Of a stretch of 64,000 nt of DNA, positions 1 to 7,789 are shown one piece after another; positions within the stretch are counted from its first letter, which is position 1, and the number at the start of each line of letters is the position of its first letter. The stretch is from contig NZ_RXZH01000002.1 of assembly GCF_003970385.1 (NCBI RefSeq), positions 558,001-622,000 of the forward strand. Reading direction: 5' to 3'. A program made the translations under genes and the position numbers. Source of the stretch: Vibrio aquaticus. GTDB lineage: Bacteria; Pseudomonadota; Gammaproteobacteria; Enterobacterales; Vibrionaceae. Below the pieces are notes generated by a model. It had not been told where the DNA came from. It ran no database searches and saw only the letters and a list, made by a program, of their open reading frames with translations.

Positions 1-192
1 CGTAGGAATATCCGCCGCGGTACTGAACTCAATGTTGAGTTGAGTTTCCTCAGAAAGGTACTCCATTAATGGCCCCCAGTGTTGAGCCAACCGACTGGCG
101 GATTGTTGGGGAACAATACCGAAAGTCAGTGTCTCTGTGGACATACTTGGCAAAGAGATTAGCAGTAAAGATGCAGCGATGAACTTCTTCAT
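1..192 (-). CDS. PhnD-like phosphate/phosphonate substrate-binding protein, N-terminal part
   Basis: The reading frame starts at 192 after a good ribosome site (GGAGATATTCCC) and runs off the left edge, so only 64 residues are visible. They form a signal peptide (MKKFIAASLLLISLPSMS) followed by a mature N-terminus with LTFGIVPQQSASRLAQHW, the typical opening of PhnD/phosphonate-type periplasmic binding proteins. It lies 13 bases after sypD on the same strand and is probably the last visible gene of the syp operon. In that position it may sense a ligand for a downstream kinase rather than feed a transporter; this is inference, because no permease or ATPase is in view. Confidence 0.75.
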   Translation of the reverse strand, partial: MKKFIAASLLLISLPSMSTETLTFGIVPQQSASRLAQHWGPLMEYLSEETQLNIEFSTAADIPT

Positions 193-205
193 GGGAATAT
201 CTCCT

Positions 206-907
206 CTAAGCGGTTTGGGCGAGAAAATCATTGGCGAGGATTCTGTCGCCAAGGCGTTTACGCCATGATTGGGGGATGAATTTAAAGCGATTGAGCTCGC
301 GGACCAGCTCTTGGCCGAGTGAAGCTTGTTGCTTGAGGTTAAGTATGGAGCCCAGTAGAGAAATAGACTTGTTATCGAGTAGGTTCATCGCTTTTTCTAA
401 CTGACTCGTAGAGGTACTGCCCCCCATAATCACCATGATGGTTTGGTCACACGCACTCGCAACGACCTGCGCTGGAATACTGCCACGGTTGATGTGCAGG
501 ATAGGGGTGGTATCAAAGATCACACGGTCATACTCTTTTAACCAGTGGTTCACGGCAGAAGAGAGGTGAGTTGGATCTTTGAACGGCAATATCGCGGCTT
601 GGGTATTTGGGATGGTCAAACCGGTGAACAGTTGATGCGTATGTGAATGAGAAATCAATGTTCCAACGTGTTCATCCGATTGCTCGATAGGCATTACTTC
701 GACACCTTCAAACGCTGGGTGGAAGGTATTGAGGTCAACCAACAAGGTTTTGTAGCCAGAAAACAGGTAACGCTCGGCTAACGCAGTCACAATAGACGTG
801 ACGCCGTCACCAGGTTGGCATGAGGTTACGCACACTGAGCGGCAGCCTTGCATTTCTGCCGCTAGATAAATCTGTTCCACTTCGGTGTGGGTCGCAGGAA
901 TAATCAT
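206..907 (-). CDS. sypD: SypD-like CpsD/CapB family ATPase (BY-kinase type)
   Basis: A 233-residue cytoplasmic P-loop protein of the CpsD/CapB/Wzc kinase type, expected to work with the SypC export channel in polysaccharide polymerisation or export. The fold is recognisable from the Walker A region at residues 33-38 (GDGVTS), the Walker A' segment TLLVDLN and the Walker B-like segment RVIFDTTP. The invariant P-loop lysine is replaced by Val36, and no C-terminal tyrosine cluster is visible, so kinase activity is doubtful. The ATG overlaps the sypC stop by one base (TAATG), implying translational coupling. A matS sequence overlies the P-loop codons. Assignment as SypD rests on the order STAS-OmpA-SLBB-CpsD. 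Confidence 0.8.
   Translation of the reverse strand: MIIPATHTEVEQIYLAAEMQGCRSVCVTSCQPGDGVTSIVTALAERYLFSGYKTLLVDLNTFHPAFEGVEVMPIEQSDEHVGTLISHSHTHQLFTGLTIPNTQAAILPFKDPTHLSSAVNHWLKEYDRVIFDTTPILHINRGSIPAQVVASACDQTIMVIMGGSTSTSQLEKAMNLLDNKSISLLGSILNLKQQASLGQELVRELNRFKFIPQSWRKRLGDRILANDFLAQTA
798..810. other. matS (MatP-binding) site, perfect match
   Basis: GTGACGCCGTCAC fits the 13-base matS consensus GTGACRNYGTCAC at every position. matS sites mark the Ter macrodomain in enterobacteria and vibrios, and this one is about 61 kb from the dif1 site. It lies inside sypD, over codons 33-37. Confidence 0.75.
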
Positions 908-3000
908 TACAGCGCTCCTATTAAGACAATGGTGGTTGTTAGACGAAGGATATCTTCAAGACCTACTCGTGCTTTCTCCATAAAGCTTTCGCTTCTATCC
1001 GGAACGTAAATCGTGTCACCAGAGCGGAGGATAGGCAGTTTGTATAGGTTTGCGGTTTTGCTGAAATCAATCAAATCAAAGGTTCTTGCTTGCTCTTGGC
1101 AGCATGACATATTCACGATTGAGATTTTTTCTAAGTACGCTCGTTCGGATGGGCCGCCGGCTTCTGCCAATAGGTCAAGGATCGTCATGTTGTCATCGAA
1201 GACATAGCGACCTGGGTTGTTGACTGCACCTAGCACGCGAACGGTGGATTCTTTTGAGCGATCGAGCCAGATTTTGTCTTTTTCCGGAATGTAGATGGTG
1301 TCGCCCATGGTTACATTCGGCAGTAAACTTTCGTCACCCGTTTCAAAGTACAGTGATAGATTCAATTTGCTGACTTTCGAGTAGCTCTTATCGCGGTGAG
1401 TGATGCGAATGTTGTGAATGTCGGCGTCTTTTGTTGGGCCATCTGCCGCCGAAAGAATATCAAGGAAGTGCATGTCTTTAGTAAAACGGTAGCGACCGGG
1501 TGCATTCACTTGCCCAAACACATAGATAGACGCATCAGAGCTTTGACGTACCCATTGTGATTTATTATCAGAAGGATCTTGCGGAAGATCGTGCACGCGA
1601 ATGATAGAACCTGCCGAAATAACTGGGAGTTCATTCGGTTGTGCGCCATTGAGAATAAACTCATCCAAGTTAAAGATATGCAGCTGGTTGTTTTGTGTGA
1701 CAACTTCTATTTTAGATGTGTCGGCTCTTAGGGTCGGGCCGCCAACGTGAGCGAGGAGATCCATCATATCCATTTCGTCAGACCACTCAACGCGGCCCGG
1801 GCGAACCACTTCCCCGATCACACTAACTGCACGGTTTGGTGAGATTTTTAGCCATGACTTTTCATTCATGTCGGTCTTTTCAGGAACAAAAATAGCATCA
1901 CCCGGAGAAATTGACGGTGGGCTACGGCGTGTTAACCCTTCAGTAAATGCCGTCAGGTCAAATTTAACCACTCGACCATCGGCTTTAATGACTCGGATTT
2001 GGCGAGACTCAGCATAACGAGTTGGGCCACCGGCATTAGCCAAAATATCCATAAATGAGGCGTTGTTCTTGCCTTCGTAAGCGCCTGGATGGGCCACTTC
2101 ACCCATGATGTAAACCACATTGGCACCGGCTTTGATCTCTTCTTCTTGCTTTGGAACGAAGATGGTTGTGCCCGGCGTTAGGGTCGGCAGCATTGATACA
2201 TCACCGCTGTCCAAGTACGCTTTTAGGTTAAATAGTTTAGGCGTGTTATTGGAAATGACGCGGATTTGCTCGACAGAGGCATAACGAGTTACACCACCGG
2301 CGCGCATTATGACATCCACAAGGTCAGTGTTTTGCTTAAAGCTGAACGAACCGGGTGCGTTTACTTCGCCAAAGACTTTAATGGCTGTGCGACCATCGGC
2401 ACTGTCACCTGCGTTGGCAAGCTTATTCGCGTCAAACTCTTGTTCGATATTGCCCACTAATGGTGACGCAGGAACAAAAATAGTATCGAGTGATTCTAAC
2501 GTTGGCAGTAGGGCTTCATTACCCGTATCCAAAAACGTTTTGTAATTGAAAGTGATTTTGTCCTTGCCACGTTTGATAAACAGGTTGTTCAGTTGAGCGC
2601 CGGCTCTTAAACCACCTGCTTCATGAAGCGCTATTTGAATGTCTGCGGTTTTCGCTAAGGTGTATTCACCCGGAGAGTTAACGTAACCTTGTACCGACAC
2701 TAAGATTTGCTGTTCTGCAATGTAAATTGAGGCCGAAGAGAGGTCACGGTAGACTTTTTCTAATGACTCTTTCACGGCGTTTTCTAGCTGGCTTTCCGTG
2801 TAACCAGCGACGTAGAGTGCGCCCACTTCAGGGAGGGTGATTCGACCGCGTTTATCGACTTGAAAGCCTTTGTTGAGTGTTGACTCTCCTGGTAGATTGA
2901 CTTGAACAAGGTCACCGATTTGAACGCGTTCTTCACTTGCTTCAACAGCGGTAAGCGTGAGTGATAGTAGGGCCATAGCCAGTAGGTTAGTCCATTTCAT
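907..3000 (-). CDS. sypC: SypC-like outer-membrane polysaccharide export protein with six SLBB repeats
   Basis: A Wza-type polysaccharide export protein of 698 residues. I place the start at 3000, where AAGGAGG stands before the ATG and a signal peptide follows (MKWTNLLAMALLSLTLTAVEA); an in-frame start 18 codons upstream lacks such a site. A poly-export domain follows (about residues 23-110), then six SLBB-type repeats, each with the signature V-x-G-x-V-x-x-P-G (for example VSVQGYVNSPGEY and VRVLGAVNNPGRY). Typical Wza proteins have two or three such repeats, so this is a long periplasmic stack. The gene overlaps sypB by 14 bases and sypD by one. It presumably forms the outer-membrane exit for the syp exopolysaccharide. 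Confidence 0.88.
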   Translation of the reverse strand: MKWTNLLAMALLSLTLTAVEASEERVQIGDLVQVNLPGESTLNKGFQVDKRGRITLPEVGALYVAGYTESQLENAVKESLEKVYRDLSSASIYIAEQQILVSVQGYVNSPGEYTLAKTADIQIALHEAGGLRAGAQLNNLFIKRGKDKITFNYKTFLDTGNEALLPTLESLDTIFVPASPLVGNIEQEFDANKLANAGDSADGRTAIKVFGEVNAPGSFSFKQNTDLVDVIMRAGGVTRYASVEQIRVISNNTPKLFNLKAYLDSGDVSMLPTLTPGTTIFVPKQEEEIKAGANVVYIMGEVAHPGAYEGKNNASFMDILANAGGPTRYAESRQIRVIKADGRVVKFDLTAFTEGLTRRSPPSISPGDAIFVPEKTDMNEKSWLKISPNRAVSVIGEVVRPGRVEWSDEMDMMDLLAHVGGPTLRADTSKIEVVTQNNQLHIFNLDEFILNGAQPNELPVISAGSIIRVHDLPQDPSDNKSQWVRQSSDASIYVFGQVNAPGRYRFTKDMHFLDILSAADGPTKDADIHNIRITHRDKSYSKVSKLNLSLYFETGDESLLPNVTMGDTIYIPEKDKIWLDRSKESTVRVLGAVNNPGRYVFDDNMTILDLLAEAGGPSERAYLEKISIVNMSCCQEQARTFDLIDFSKTANLYKLPILRSGDTIYVPDRSESFMEKARVGLEDILRLTTTIVLIGAL

Positions 3001-3826
3001 GGTAGCCTCCTTGTAAACGCACTTCTTCGCCTTCTTGAGTATCAATAACTTCAATGCTTACGCGGCGGTTGGTAAGACGTACACCATCGGTATCGCCTTC
3101 ATACAGTGGCAGAGACTCACCAACAGACTTGGTTTCAATACGTTGTGGAGAAAGGCCAAAAATGGTTAGGTAACGCTTAACTTGTTGGGCGCGTCCCATG
3201 GCGAGTTCTTGGTTGTATGACATATCACCCACTGAATCTGCATGGCCGGTGACGGTTAAGTGCAGTGAGGTGTGTTGTTTTAATAGGTTTGAAGCTTCAG
3301 CCAAATGGCCCATGTACTTTGGATTGATTTCGGTCGAGTTAAAGGCAAATTGATTGTCGACATTGAGCAAGTTGTAAAGGGTATCAATGATGGCCAGATG
3401 TTGTTGGAATGAATATTCATTCGCTGGTGGTGCACATTTGGCTTGAGAGGTGACATAGTCCAGTTGTAGTTCTAATTCATTAAGACGTTTGCGTTGAATG
3501 ACAATGTCGTTAGCGGCATCAAGTAATAGGCCTGCCTCTAGTTCTCGTGCTATACGGTTCTGTTTTTCTAATGCTTGAACCACAGCGGCAGGGAAACACC
3601 AACGAGCGCCTTCACGGATTAGAGTGTCCAGTTGTAACTTGGCAAGTTGCCAGTCGAATCGTAATCCATGCTCTGGGCCGAGTGGTTCATCAGGCATCAC
3701 TGGAGTGAAAGAAGATTGAATGTACTGCTCTCCAATCCCTCCACGGCCTTCTTCAGGATAACTACTACAGCCACTTAAGCTTATGGCAGCCGCAATTAGG
3801 GCTATGTGTGTAATATGAGTGCTCAT
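2987..3826 (-). CDS. sypB: SypB-like OmpA-family lipoprotein
   Basis: A 279-residue envelope protein. The N-terminus is a lipoprotein signal with lipobox LSGC (cysteine near residue 20), and the C-terminal third (about 165-270) is an OmpA/MotB peptidoglycan-binding domain with TGHADSVGD, the NQELAMGRAQQVKRYL helix and the NRRVSIEV end. A helical stretch lies between. It probably ties the export complex to the cell wall. The ribosome site AAAGGACG precedes the ATG at 3826. It follows sypA by 35 bases and overlaps sypC, in one transcription unit. Confidence 0.85.
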   Translation of the reverse strand: MSTHITHIALIAAAISLSGCSSYPEEGRGGIGEQYIQSSFTPVMPDEPLGPEHGLRFDWQLAKLQLDTLIREGARWCFPAAVVQALEKQNRIARELEAGLLLDAANDIVIQRKRLNELELQLDYVTSQAKCAPPANEYSFQQHLAIIDTLYNLLNVDNQFAFNSTEINPKYMGHLAEASNLLKQHTSLHLTVTGHADSVGDMSYNQELAMGRAQQVKRYLTIFGLSPQRIETKSVGESLPLYEGDTDGVRLTNRRVSIEVIDTQEGEEVRLQGGYHEMD

Positions 3827-3861
3827 GCCAACGTCCTTTGTTAGTGTTTTTATTATTGTTA

Positions 3862-4182
3862 TTAGTGAGTATGAGAATTAACGGGAATTGCTTGATCAAT
3901 ACGTAGAAGATTCATGATCTCTAGCGGCTGACCTGATACGTTTTCGATACGCATATTGCGTTGACGCTCGATCAAACGTTTGTATAAGTAAACCAACGCG
4001 CCGACACCTGAAGAATCAAGGAACTGCACTTGGCTGAAATCAATTTCGATATCACGATTGGTTTCGTCTGCGATGATTTCATCAATATGAGGTTGTGCGA
4101 ATCGGCTACCGTCAGCGTCTAAATTACCGTTGATGATTAGGGTAGTGATCGTTTCGTTTGCTTGAATTTTACGTAGTTCCAT
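3862..4182 (-). CDS. sypA: SypA-like STAS-domain regulator
   Basis: A single STAS domain (anti-sigma-factor-antagonist fold) of 106 residues. The start at 4182 is chosen for the strong AAGGAGATAG site; an upstream in-frame start would lie across the transcription start expected for the sigma-54 promoter. The conserved loop FLDSSGVGAL contains Ser57-Ser58; in V. fischeri, SypA is switched by phosphorylation of the corresponding serine by SypE. No SypE-like kinase is in this window. As first gene of the operon it is directly behind the sigma-54 promoter and is likely to control biofilm formation after transcription. Confidence 0.86.
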   Translation of the reverse strand: MELRKIQANETITTLIINGNLDADGSRFAQPHIDEIIADETNRDIEIDFSQVQFLDSSGVGALVYLYKRLIERQRNMRIENVSGQPLEIMNLLRIDQAIPVNSHTH

Positions 4183-4215
4183 AATGCTATCTCCTTGTTG
4201 GGTTGTATTAACTAG

Positions 4216-4231
4216 AGCAGATAGCATGCCA
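4216..4231 (-). promoter_or_regulatory. sigma-54 promoter of the syp operon
   Basis: On the minus strand TGGCATGCTATCTGCT has the -24 GG and -12 GC exactly ten bases apart, as RpoN promoters require (consensus TGGCAYRNNNNYTGCW). Transcription would start near 4205, leaving about 22 bases before the sypA ATG at 4182. Confidence 0.82.
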
Positions 4232-4279
4232 GATTTTAAGTTGTTAAAATTCAGATGCTTATGTGTTCGTTGTGCGGGT

Positions 4280-4294
4280 TTCTCAATTTGAAAA
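4280..4294. promoter_or_regulatory. SypG-type enhancer box, proximal copy
   Basis: TTCTCAATTTGAAAA keeps the TTCTCA-N3-TG core of the SypG-binding element described for V. fischeri, about 50 bases upstream of the -24 element of the sypA promoter. The base after TG is A rather than C. Confidence 0.65.
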
Positions 4295-4301
4295 ACTCAA
4301 T

Positions 4302-4316
4302 TTCTCAATTTGACAT
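4302..4316. promoter_or_regulatory. SypG-type enhancer box, distal copy
   Basis: TTCTCAATTTGACAT repeats the first eleven bases of the proximal copy exactly, 22 bases away, which is two helical turns and fits cooperative binding of an NtrC-type activator on one face of the DNA. Confidence 0.65.
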
Positions 4317-4476
4317 TCAGCCTAAGTCACAGGATTTTGGTCAGCTAAACGTATGTAACTAATAATTTTGTAAGCAAATGAACGATTAGATATGTATCGG
4401 AGGTTGTTATCGATCGCCTTGCGGAGATAACTAAATGATCAGTAAATAGCAGCAGATGTTTTATTGAGTAACCGAT

Positions 4477-5328
4477 ATGGAACTACGCTTATCTGCGCTT
4501 ACCGTGGCGCTTATGTTATCCACCTCAGCAATGGCTTCTCAGGTTGAGAAAGTTGAGCATTTTATGCCCGTTGTGTTAGCGACCAGCTTTGATAGTGACG
4601 TAGAGGTTTCAGACTATTGGAAGAGTGAAAAGCTTGACGGCATTCGAGCTATTTGGGATGGGCAACACCTAACGACGCGCAATGGTAATCCGATTATTGC
4701 GCCTACTTGGTTTACCGACCCGTTACCGAATTTTCCCGTGGAAGGAGAGCTGTGGGCTGGGCGAGGCAATTTCCACTTGGTTCAACAAACTGTGCTTGAT
4801 AGTCAGCCTAACGACCAAGCGTGGAAAAAGATTGATTTCATGTTATTTGATATGCCTCATTCTGCTGGGGACTACCAAAAACGCTATTTTGGTTTGGTCC
4901 ACCTAGTGCACTCTTTGAAAATCGACCACATAAAATATGTTGAGCATTCCCCAATACAATCCCACGATGAACTGTTTGAATATCTGAATAACGTTGATGG
5001 TCGAGCGGGTGAAGGGCTGATGCTGAGAAAAATCACCAGTCGATATCAAGCAGGCCGAAGCAGTGATTTACTTAAGCTAAAGAAACACCAAGATGCCGAA
5101 GCGGTGGTGATTGGCTATAAAGTCGGGAACGGGAAATACAAAGGCATGCTTGGGGCTCTGCTTGTTCAGTTAGATTCCGGGCTTCAGTTTTATATCGGCA
5201 GTGGGTTGAGTGACGATCTTCGCAGAGAGCCTCCTGAACTGGGTACGACAATAACATTCCGTTATAACGGCTATACCAGTAACGGAGTGCCAAAGTTTGC
5301 AAGATATCTACGCGAACGCGTTCAATAA
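4477..5328 (+). CDS. periplasmic ATP-dependent DNA ligase (LigE type)
   Basis: A minimal ATP-dependent DNA ligase of 283 residues with an N-terminal signal peptide (cleavage after about residue 20, ending SAMA). The nucleotidyltransferase motif I is EKLDGIR with catalytic Lys52; motif III is DFMLFDMP, motif IV EGLMLRK and motif V LLKLKKHQDAEA, followed by a short OB-fold domain. It has no extra DNA-binding domain. Exported ligases of this type occur in Vibrio, Haemophilus and Neisseria and are suspected to seal DNA in the periplasm during uptake or in biofilms. The gene is divergent from the syp operon and ends at a bidirectional terminator. The ribosome site is weak. Confidence 0.88.
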   Translation: MELRLSALTVALMLSTSAMASQVEKVEHFMPVVLATSFDSDVEVSDYWKSEKLDGIRAIWDGQHLTTRNGNPIIAPTWFTDPLPNFPVEGELWAGRGNFHLVQQTVLDSQPNDQAWKKIDFMLFDMPHSAGDYQKRYFGLVHLVHSLKIDHIKYVEHSPIQSHDELFEYLNNVDGRAGEGLMLRKITSRYQAGRSSDLLKLKKHQDAEAVVIGYKVGNGKYKGMLGALLVQLDSGLQFYIGSGLSDDLRREPPELGTTITFRYNGYTSNGVPKFARYLRERVQ

Positions 5329-5349
5329 AATAATCGATAGAATAAAAGT

Positions 5350-5372
5350 AAAGGGCCTAATTTAGGCCCTTT
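5350..5372. terminator. bidirectional terminator between ligase gene and norM
   Basis: AAAGGGCCTA and TAGGCCCTTT form a ten-base stem with a three-base loop between the two convergent genes. Confidence 0.8.
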
Positions 5373-5389
5373 ATTGGTTTATGCGGTAT

Positions 5390-6760
5390 TTATTTAGACG
5401 CGAGCTTCAATTGCATCTCATCACTCTGTTTATGCATCCAACGTAAACGCATGCCGAGCATAATCGCCGCAGATGATAGGCCGATGATAAAGCCTAGCCA
5501 GAATCCTTGTGCGCCCATTGGTTCTACAATCCAATCTGTCATCGCTAAGATGTAACCCAGAGGAAGGCCAAGTACCCAGTAAGCGATAAAGGTACGATTG
5601 AAGATCGCTGCCATATCTTTGTAACCACGCAGCGCGCCAGCGGCAACCACTTGAACAGCATCGGTAATTTGATAAATGGCCGCCAGTAAAAGAAGTTGAA
5701 GAGCCAATTCAATAACGGCTCTGTTGTCCGTATACAGCAGGGCAATCTGCTCTTTAAACAGCACGGTTAACAAGGCCGTCAGAGAAGCGGCACATACCGC
5801 AACAAAGAGACCAACACGTGACGCGATAGCAGCGGCTTCAACGCGTTCTTCACCGAGTCGGTGGCCAACACGAATACTGGTGGCAGCACCGATACTCATT
5901 GGAATCATAAAGACCAATGATGAGAAGTTAATGGCCACTTGGTGCGCAGCCACAACGAGCGATCCTAATGGTGCAACAAGTAAGGCAACAACCGCGAACA
6001 GTGTTACTTCAAAGAACATCGCCGCTGCAACCGGAAAACCCAGTTTAAATAAACGAGTTAACGCTTTCAGTTCAGGGGCATGAAACTGACCAAACAGGTT
6101 GATCTTCGCTAGGCGCTTTGATGTTAACACATAGAACAGCAGCATTAGGAACATCACCCAGTAAACGATGGCTGTTGCGACGCCACAACCCACACCACCC
6201 AATTCTGGTGCACCAAACTTACCGTAAACGAAGATCCAGTTAAGCGGAATATTCAGTAATAGACCAATAAAACCAATCACCATTGCCGGTTTCGTCAGTG
6301 ACATACCGTCCGTTAAGCTGCGTAGGGCTTGGAAAAGCAAAAATGCAGGAACAGCGTAAATCACAGCATGCATATAGCCGATGGTTTTTTGCCCCATTAA
6401 CGCTTCGACATCCATCAAGTTCAAAATCGTCTTGGTTTGGAGTAAAACTGCGCCAATAGGGATTGAGATAAGCAATGCCATGGTGATGCCTTGCTGAATC
6501 TCAAAAGGAATTTTGTTTTGACGGCCAGAGCCGTTAAGTTGAGCAACAACAGGCACAAGGGCCATTAGAAGACCAACACCAAACAGAATGGATGGTAACC
6601 AAATACTCGCAGCAATAGAGACTGCAGCCATGTCGGTCGCACTGACGCCGCCAGCCATGACGGTATCGACAAAACCCATACCGGTTTGTGCGATAGAGGC
6701 GATCAGTACCGGAGTCGCGAGTTTGAGTAGTGTATTGGCTTCTTCTTTATAACGATGCAA
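5390..6760 (-). CDS. norM: NorM, Na+-driven MATE multidrug efflux pump
   Basis: A twelve-helix MATE transporter of 456 residues closely matching V. parahaemolyticus NorM as remembered, including the segments ATPVLIASIAQTGMGFVDT, SLTDGMSLTKPAMVIGFIG and IFNRTFIAYW. It exports cationic drugs and fluoroquinolones in exchange for Na+. I start it at the TTG at 6760: GGAG lies seven bases upstream of it. The in-frame GTG at 6767-6769 overlaps that GGAG and so cannot use it. The gene is divergent from ribE and converges on the ligase gene. Confidence 0.93.
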   Translation of the reverse strand: MHRYKEEANTLLKLATPVLIASIAQTGMGFVDTVMAGGVSATDMAAVSIAASIWLPSILFGVGLLMALVPVVAQLNGSGRQNKIPFEIQQGITMALLISIPIGAVLLQTKTILNLMDVEALMGQKTIGYMHAVIYAVPAFLLFQALRSLTDGMSLTKPAMVIGFIGLLLNIPLNWIFVYGKFGAPELGGVGCGVATAIVYWVMFLMLLFYVLTSKRLAKINLFGQFHAPELKALTRLFKLGFPVAAAMFFEVTLFAVVALLVAPLGSLVVAAHQVAINFSSLVFMIPMSIGAATSIRVGHRLGEERVEAAAIASRVGLFVAVCAASLTALLTVLFKEQIALLYTDNRAVIELALQLLLLAAIYQITDAVQVVAAGALRGYKDMAAIFNRTFIAYWVLGLPLGYILAMTDWIVEPMGAQGFWLGFIIGLSSAAIMLGMRLRWMHKQSDEMQLKLASK

Positions 6761-6896
6761 AGAGAGCACTCCAAAAAATAGTGATAGAACGGAGGGTAGT
6801 TTCTAGATTGAACACCAGAAAATTATTGTGTGCGATGATAAAGAAATGTCACACTAAGCACCAATAAAAACTGCTTAAAACTAATGGAATTATCGT

Positions 6897-7511
6897 ATGT
6901 TTACAGGAATCGTTCAGGGCATGGCTGAAATCGTGTCGATTGATAAGCGAGACAAATTTCAGACACACACTTTGAAACTTCCAGGTGCTTTAAGCCAGGG
7001 CTTGGACATTGGGGCATCGGTCGCGCATAACGGATGCTGCCTTACCGTTACAAAGATCTCTGGTGAGCTGGTTGATTTTGATTTAATGCAGGCAACCCTG
7101 TCATTAACCAACCTTGGTGAATTAGAGCCGGGCTCTCGAGTCAACATAGAGCGTGCTGCAAAGTTTGGCGATGAAATTGGTGGGCACTCTATGTCTGGCC
7201 ACATCAGTTTAGTTGGTGAAGTCACTGAAGTTATCGACACTCCGAATAACCGCACGATTTGGTTCGAAGTCCCAGCAGAGAAGATCAAGTATGTACTCGC
7301 AAAAGGTTATATCGGTTTAGACGGATGTTCACTGACCATTGGTGAAGTTGAAGGCAACCGTTTTAGCGTTCACCTTATTCCAGAAACATTGCAACGTACC
7401 CTGTTTGGTGAGCGTCAAGTAGGCGATAAGATCAACGTTGAATTTGATCCGCAAACGCAGGCCATTGTTGATACGGTTGAACGTGTGCTTGCACAAAAAG
7501 CGATGATCTAA
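6897..7511 (+). CDS. ribE: riboflavin synthase, alpha chain
   Basis: A 204-residue trimeric enzyme that dismutates two 6,7-dimethyl-8-ribityllumazine molecules to riboflavin. The protein shows the two lumazine-binding repeats: MFTGIVQG at residue 1 and GHSMSGHI at about residue 98, each followed by a beta-barrel, plus GCCLTV and GCSLTIG at matching places. Length is normal for the family. It stands alone, opposite norM, with GGAAT as ribosome site. No FMN riboswitch is visible in the 136-base gap, which fits its separation from the other rib genes. Confidence 0.95.
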   Translation: MFTGIVQGMAEIVSIDKRDKFQTHTLKLPGALSQGLDIGASVAHNGCCLTVTKISGELVDFDLMQATLSLTNLGELEPGSRVNIERAAKFGDEIGGHSMSGHISLVGEVTEVIDTPNNRTIWFEVPAEKIKYVLAKGYIGLDGCSLTIGEVEGNRFSVHLIPETLQRTLFGERQVGDKINVEFDPQTQAIVDTVERVLAQKAMI

Positions 7512-7514
7512 AAA

Positions 7515-7544
7515 GTCGGTAGCAAGTGTAAGCCTGCTACCGAC
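7515..7544 (-). terminator. hairpin terminator between ribE and the CPXCG gene
   Basis: GTCGGTAGCA pairs with TGCTACCGAC (ten-base perfect stem, ten-base loop). On the minus strand it is followed by TTTTT, so it ends the CPXCG gene; on the plus strand it closes ribE without a U-tract. Confidence 0.7.
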
Positions 7545-7585
7545 CAAGAATTTGTCAGATCTGAGCGACGAGCTTCACTGAAGAG

Positions 7586-7789
7586 TTAGAAAATCTGCTC
7601 GTCATCGGCATCGACGAGCAGTTCAATACTGTCCATTTGCTCGTTAACCGTCATGGTTAAGTGGATAGCGTTACAGCAGGCTGGACAATCATCATAAAAG
7701 TTCTGATCACCATTTGATGCATCCAATGTAATACCAATGCTATGCCCACAATGAGGGCATGAGACCATTTTTTCAGTGTAATTTCGCAT
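7586..7789 (-). CDS. CPXCG-motif cysteine-rich zinc protein
   Basis: A 67-residue protein with two cysteine pairs, CPHCG (residues 10-14) and CPAC (about 35-38), spaced to bind one zinc ion as in the CPXCG small-protein family. The start at 7789 is set by AAGGAAAAG upstream; an in-frame start 18 codons earlier adds a stretch unlike the family. The acidic tail (DADDEQIF) is typical. Function is unknown. It stands alone on the minus strand. Confidence 0.8.
   Translation of the reverse strand: MRNYTEKMVSCPHCGHSIGITLDASNGDQNFYDDCPACCNAIHLTMTVNEQMDSIELLVDADDEQIF

Noticed and set aside
3001..3054. Upstream in-frame start of sypC adding 18 residues
   Set aside because: It would put a signal peptide behind a charged stretch and overlap sypB more deeply, while AAGGAGG stands directly before the ATG at 3000.
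5724..6083. Plus-strand open frame of about 119 codons inside norM
   Set aside because: It is antisense to a well-conserved gene, has no ribosome site and no recognisable product.
6761..6896. FMN riboswitch before riboflavin synthase
   Set aside because: The gap is 136 bases and none of the conserved RFN-element segments is seen.
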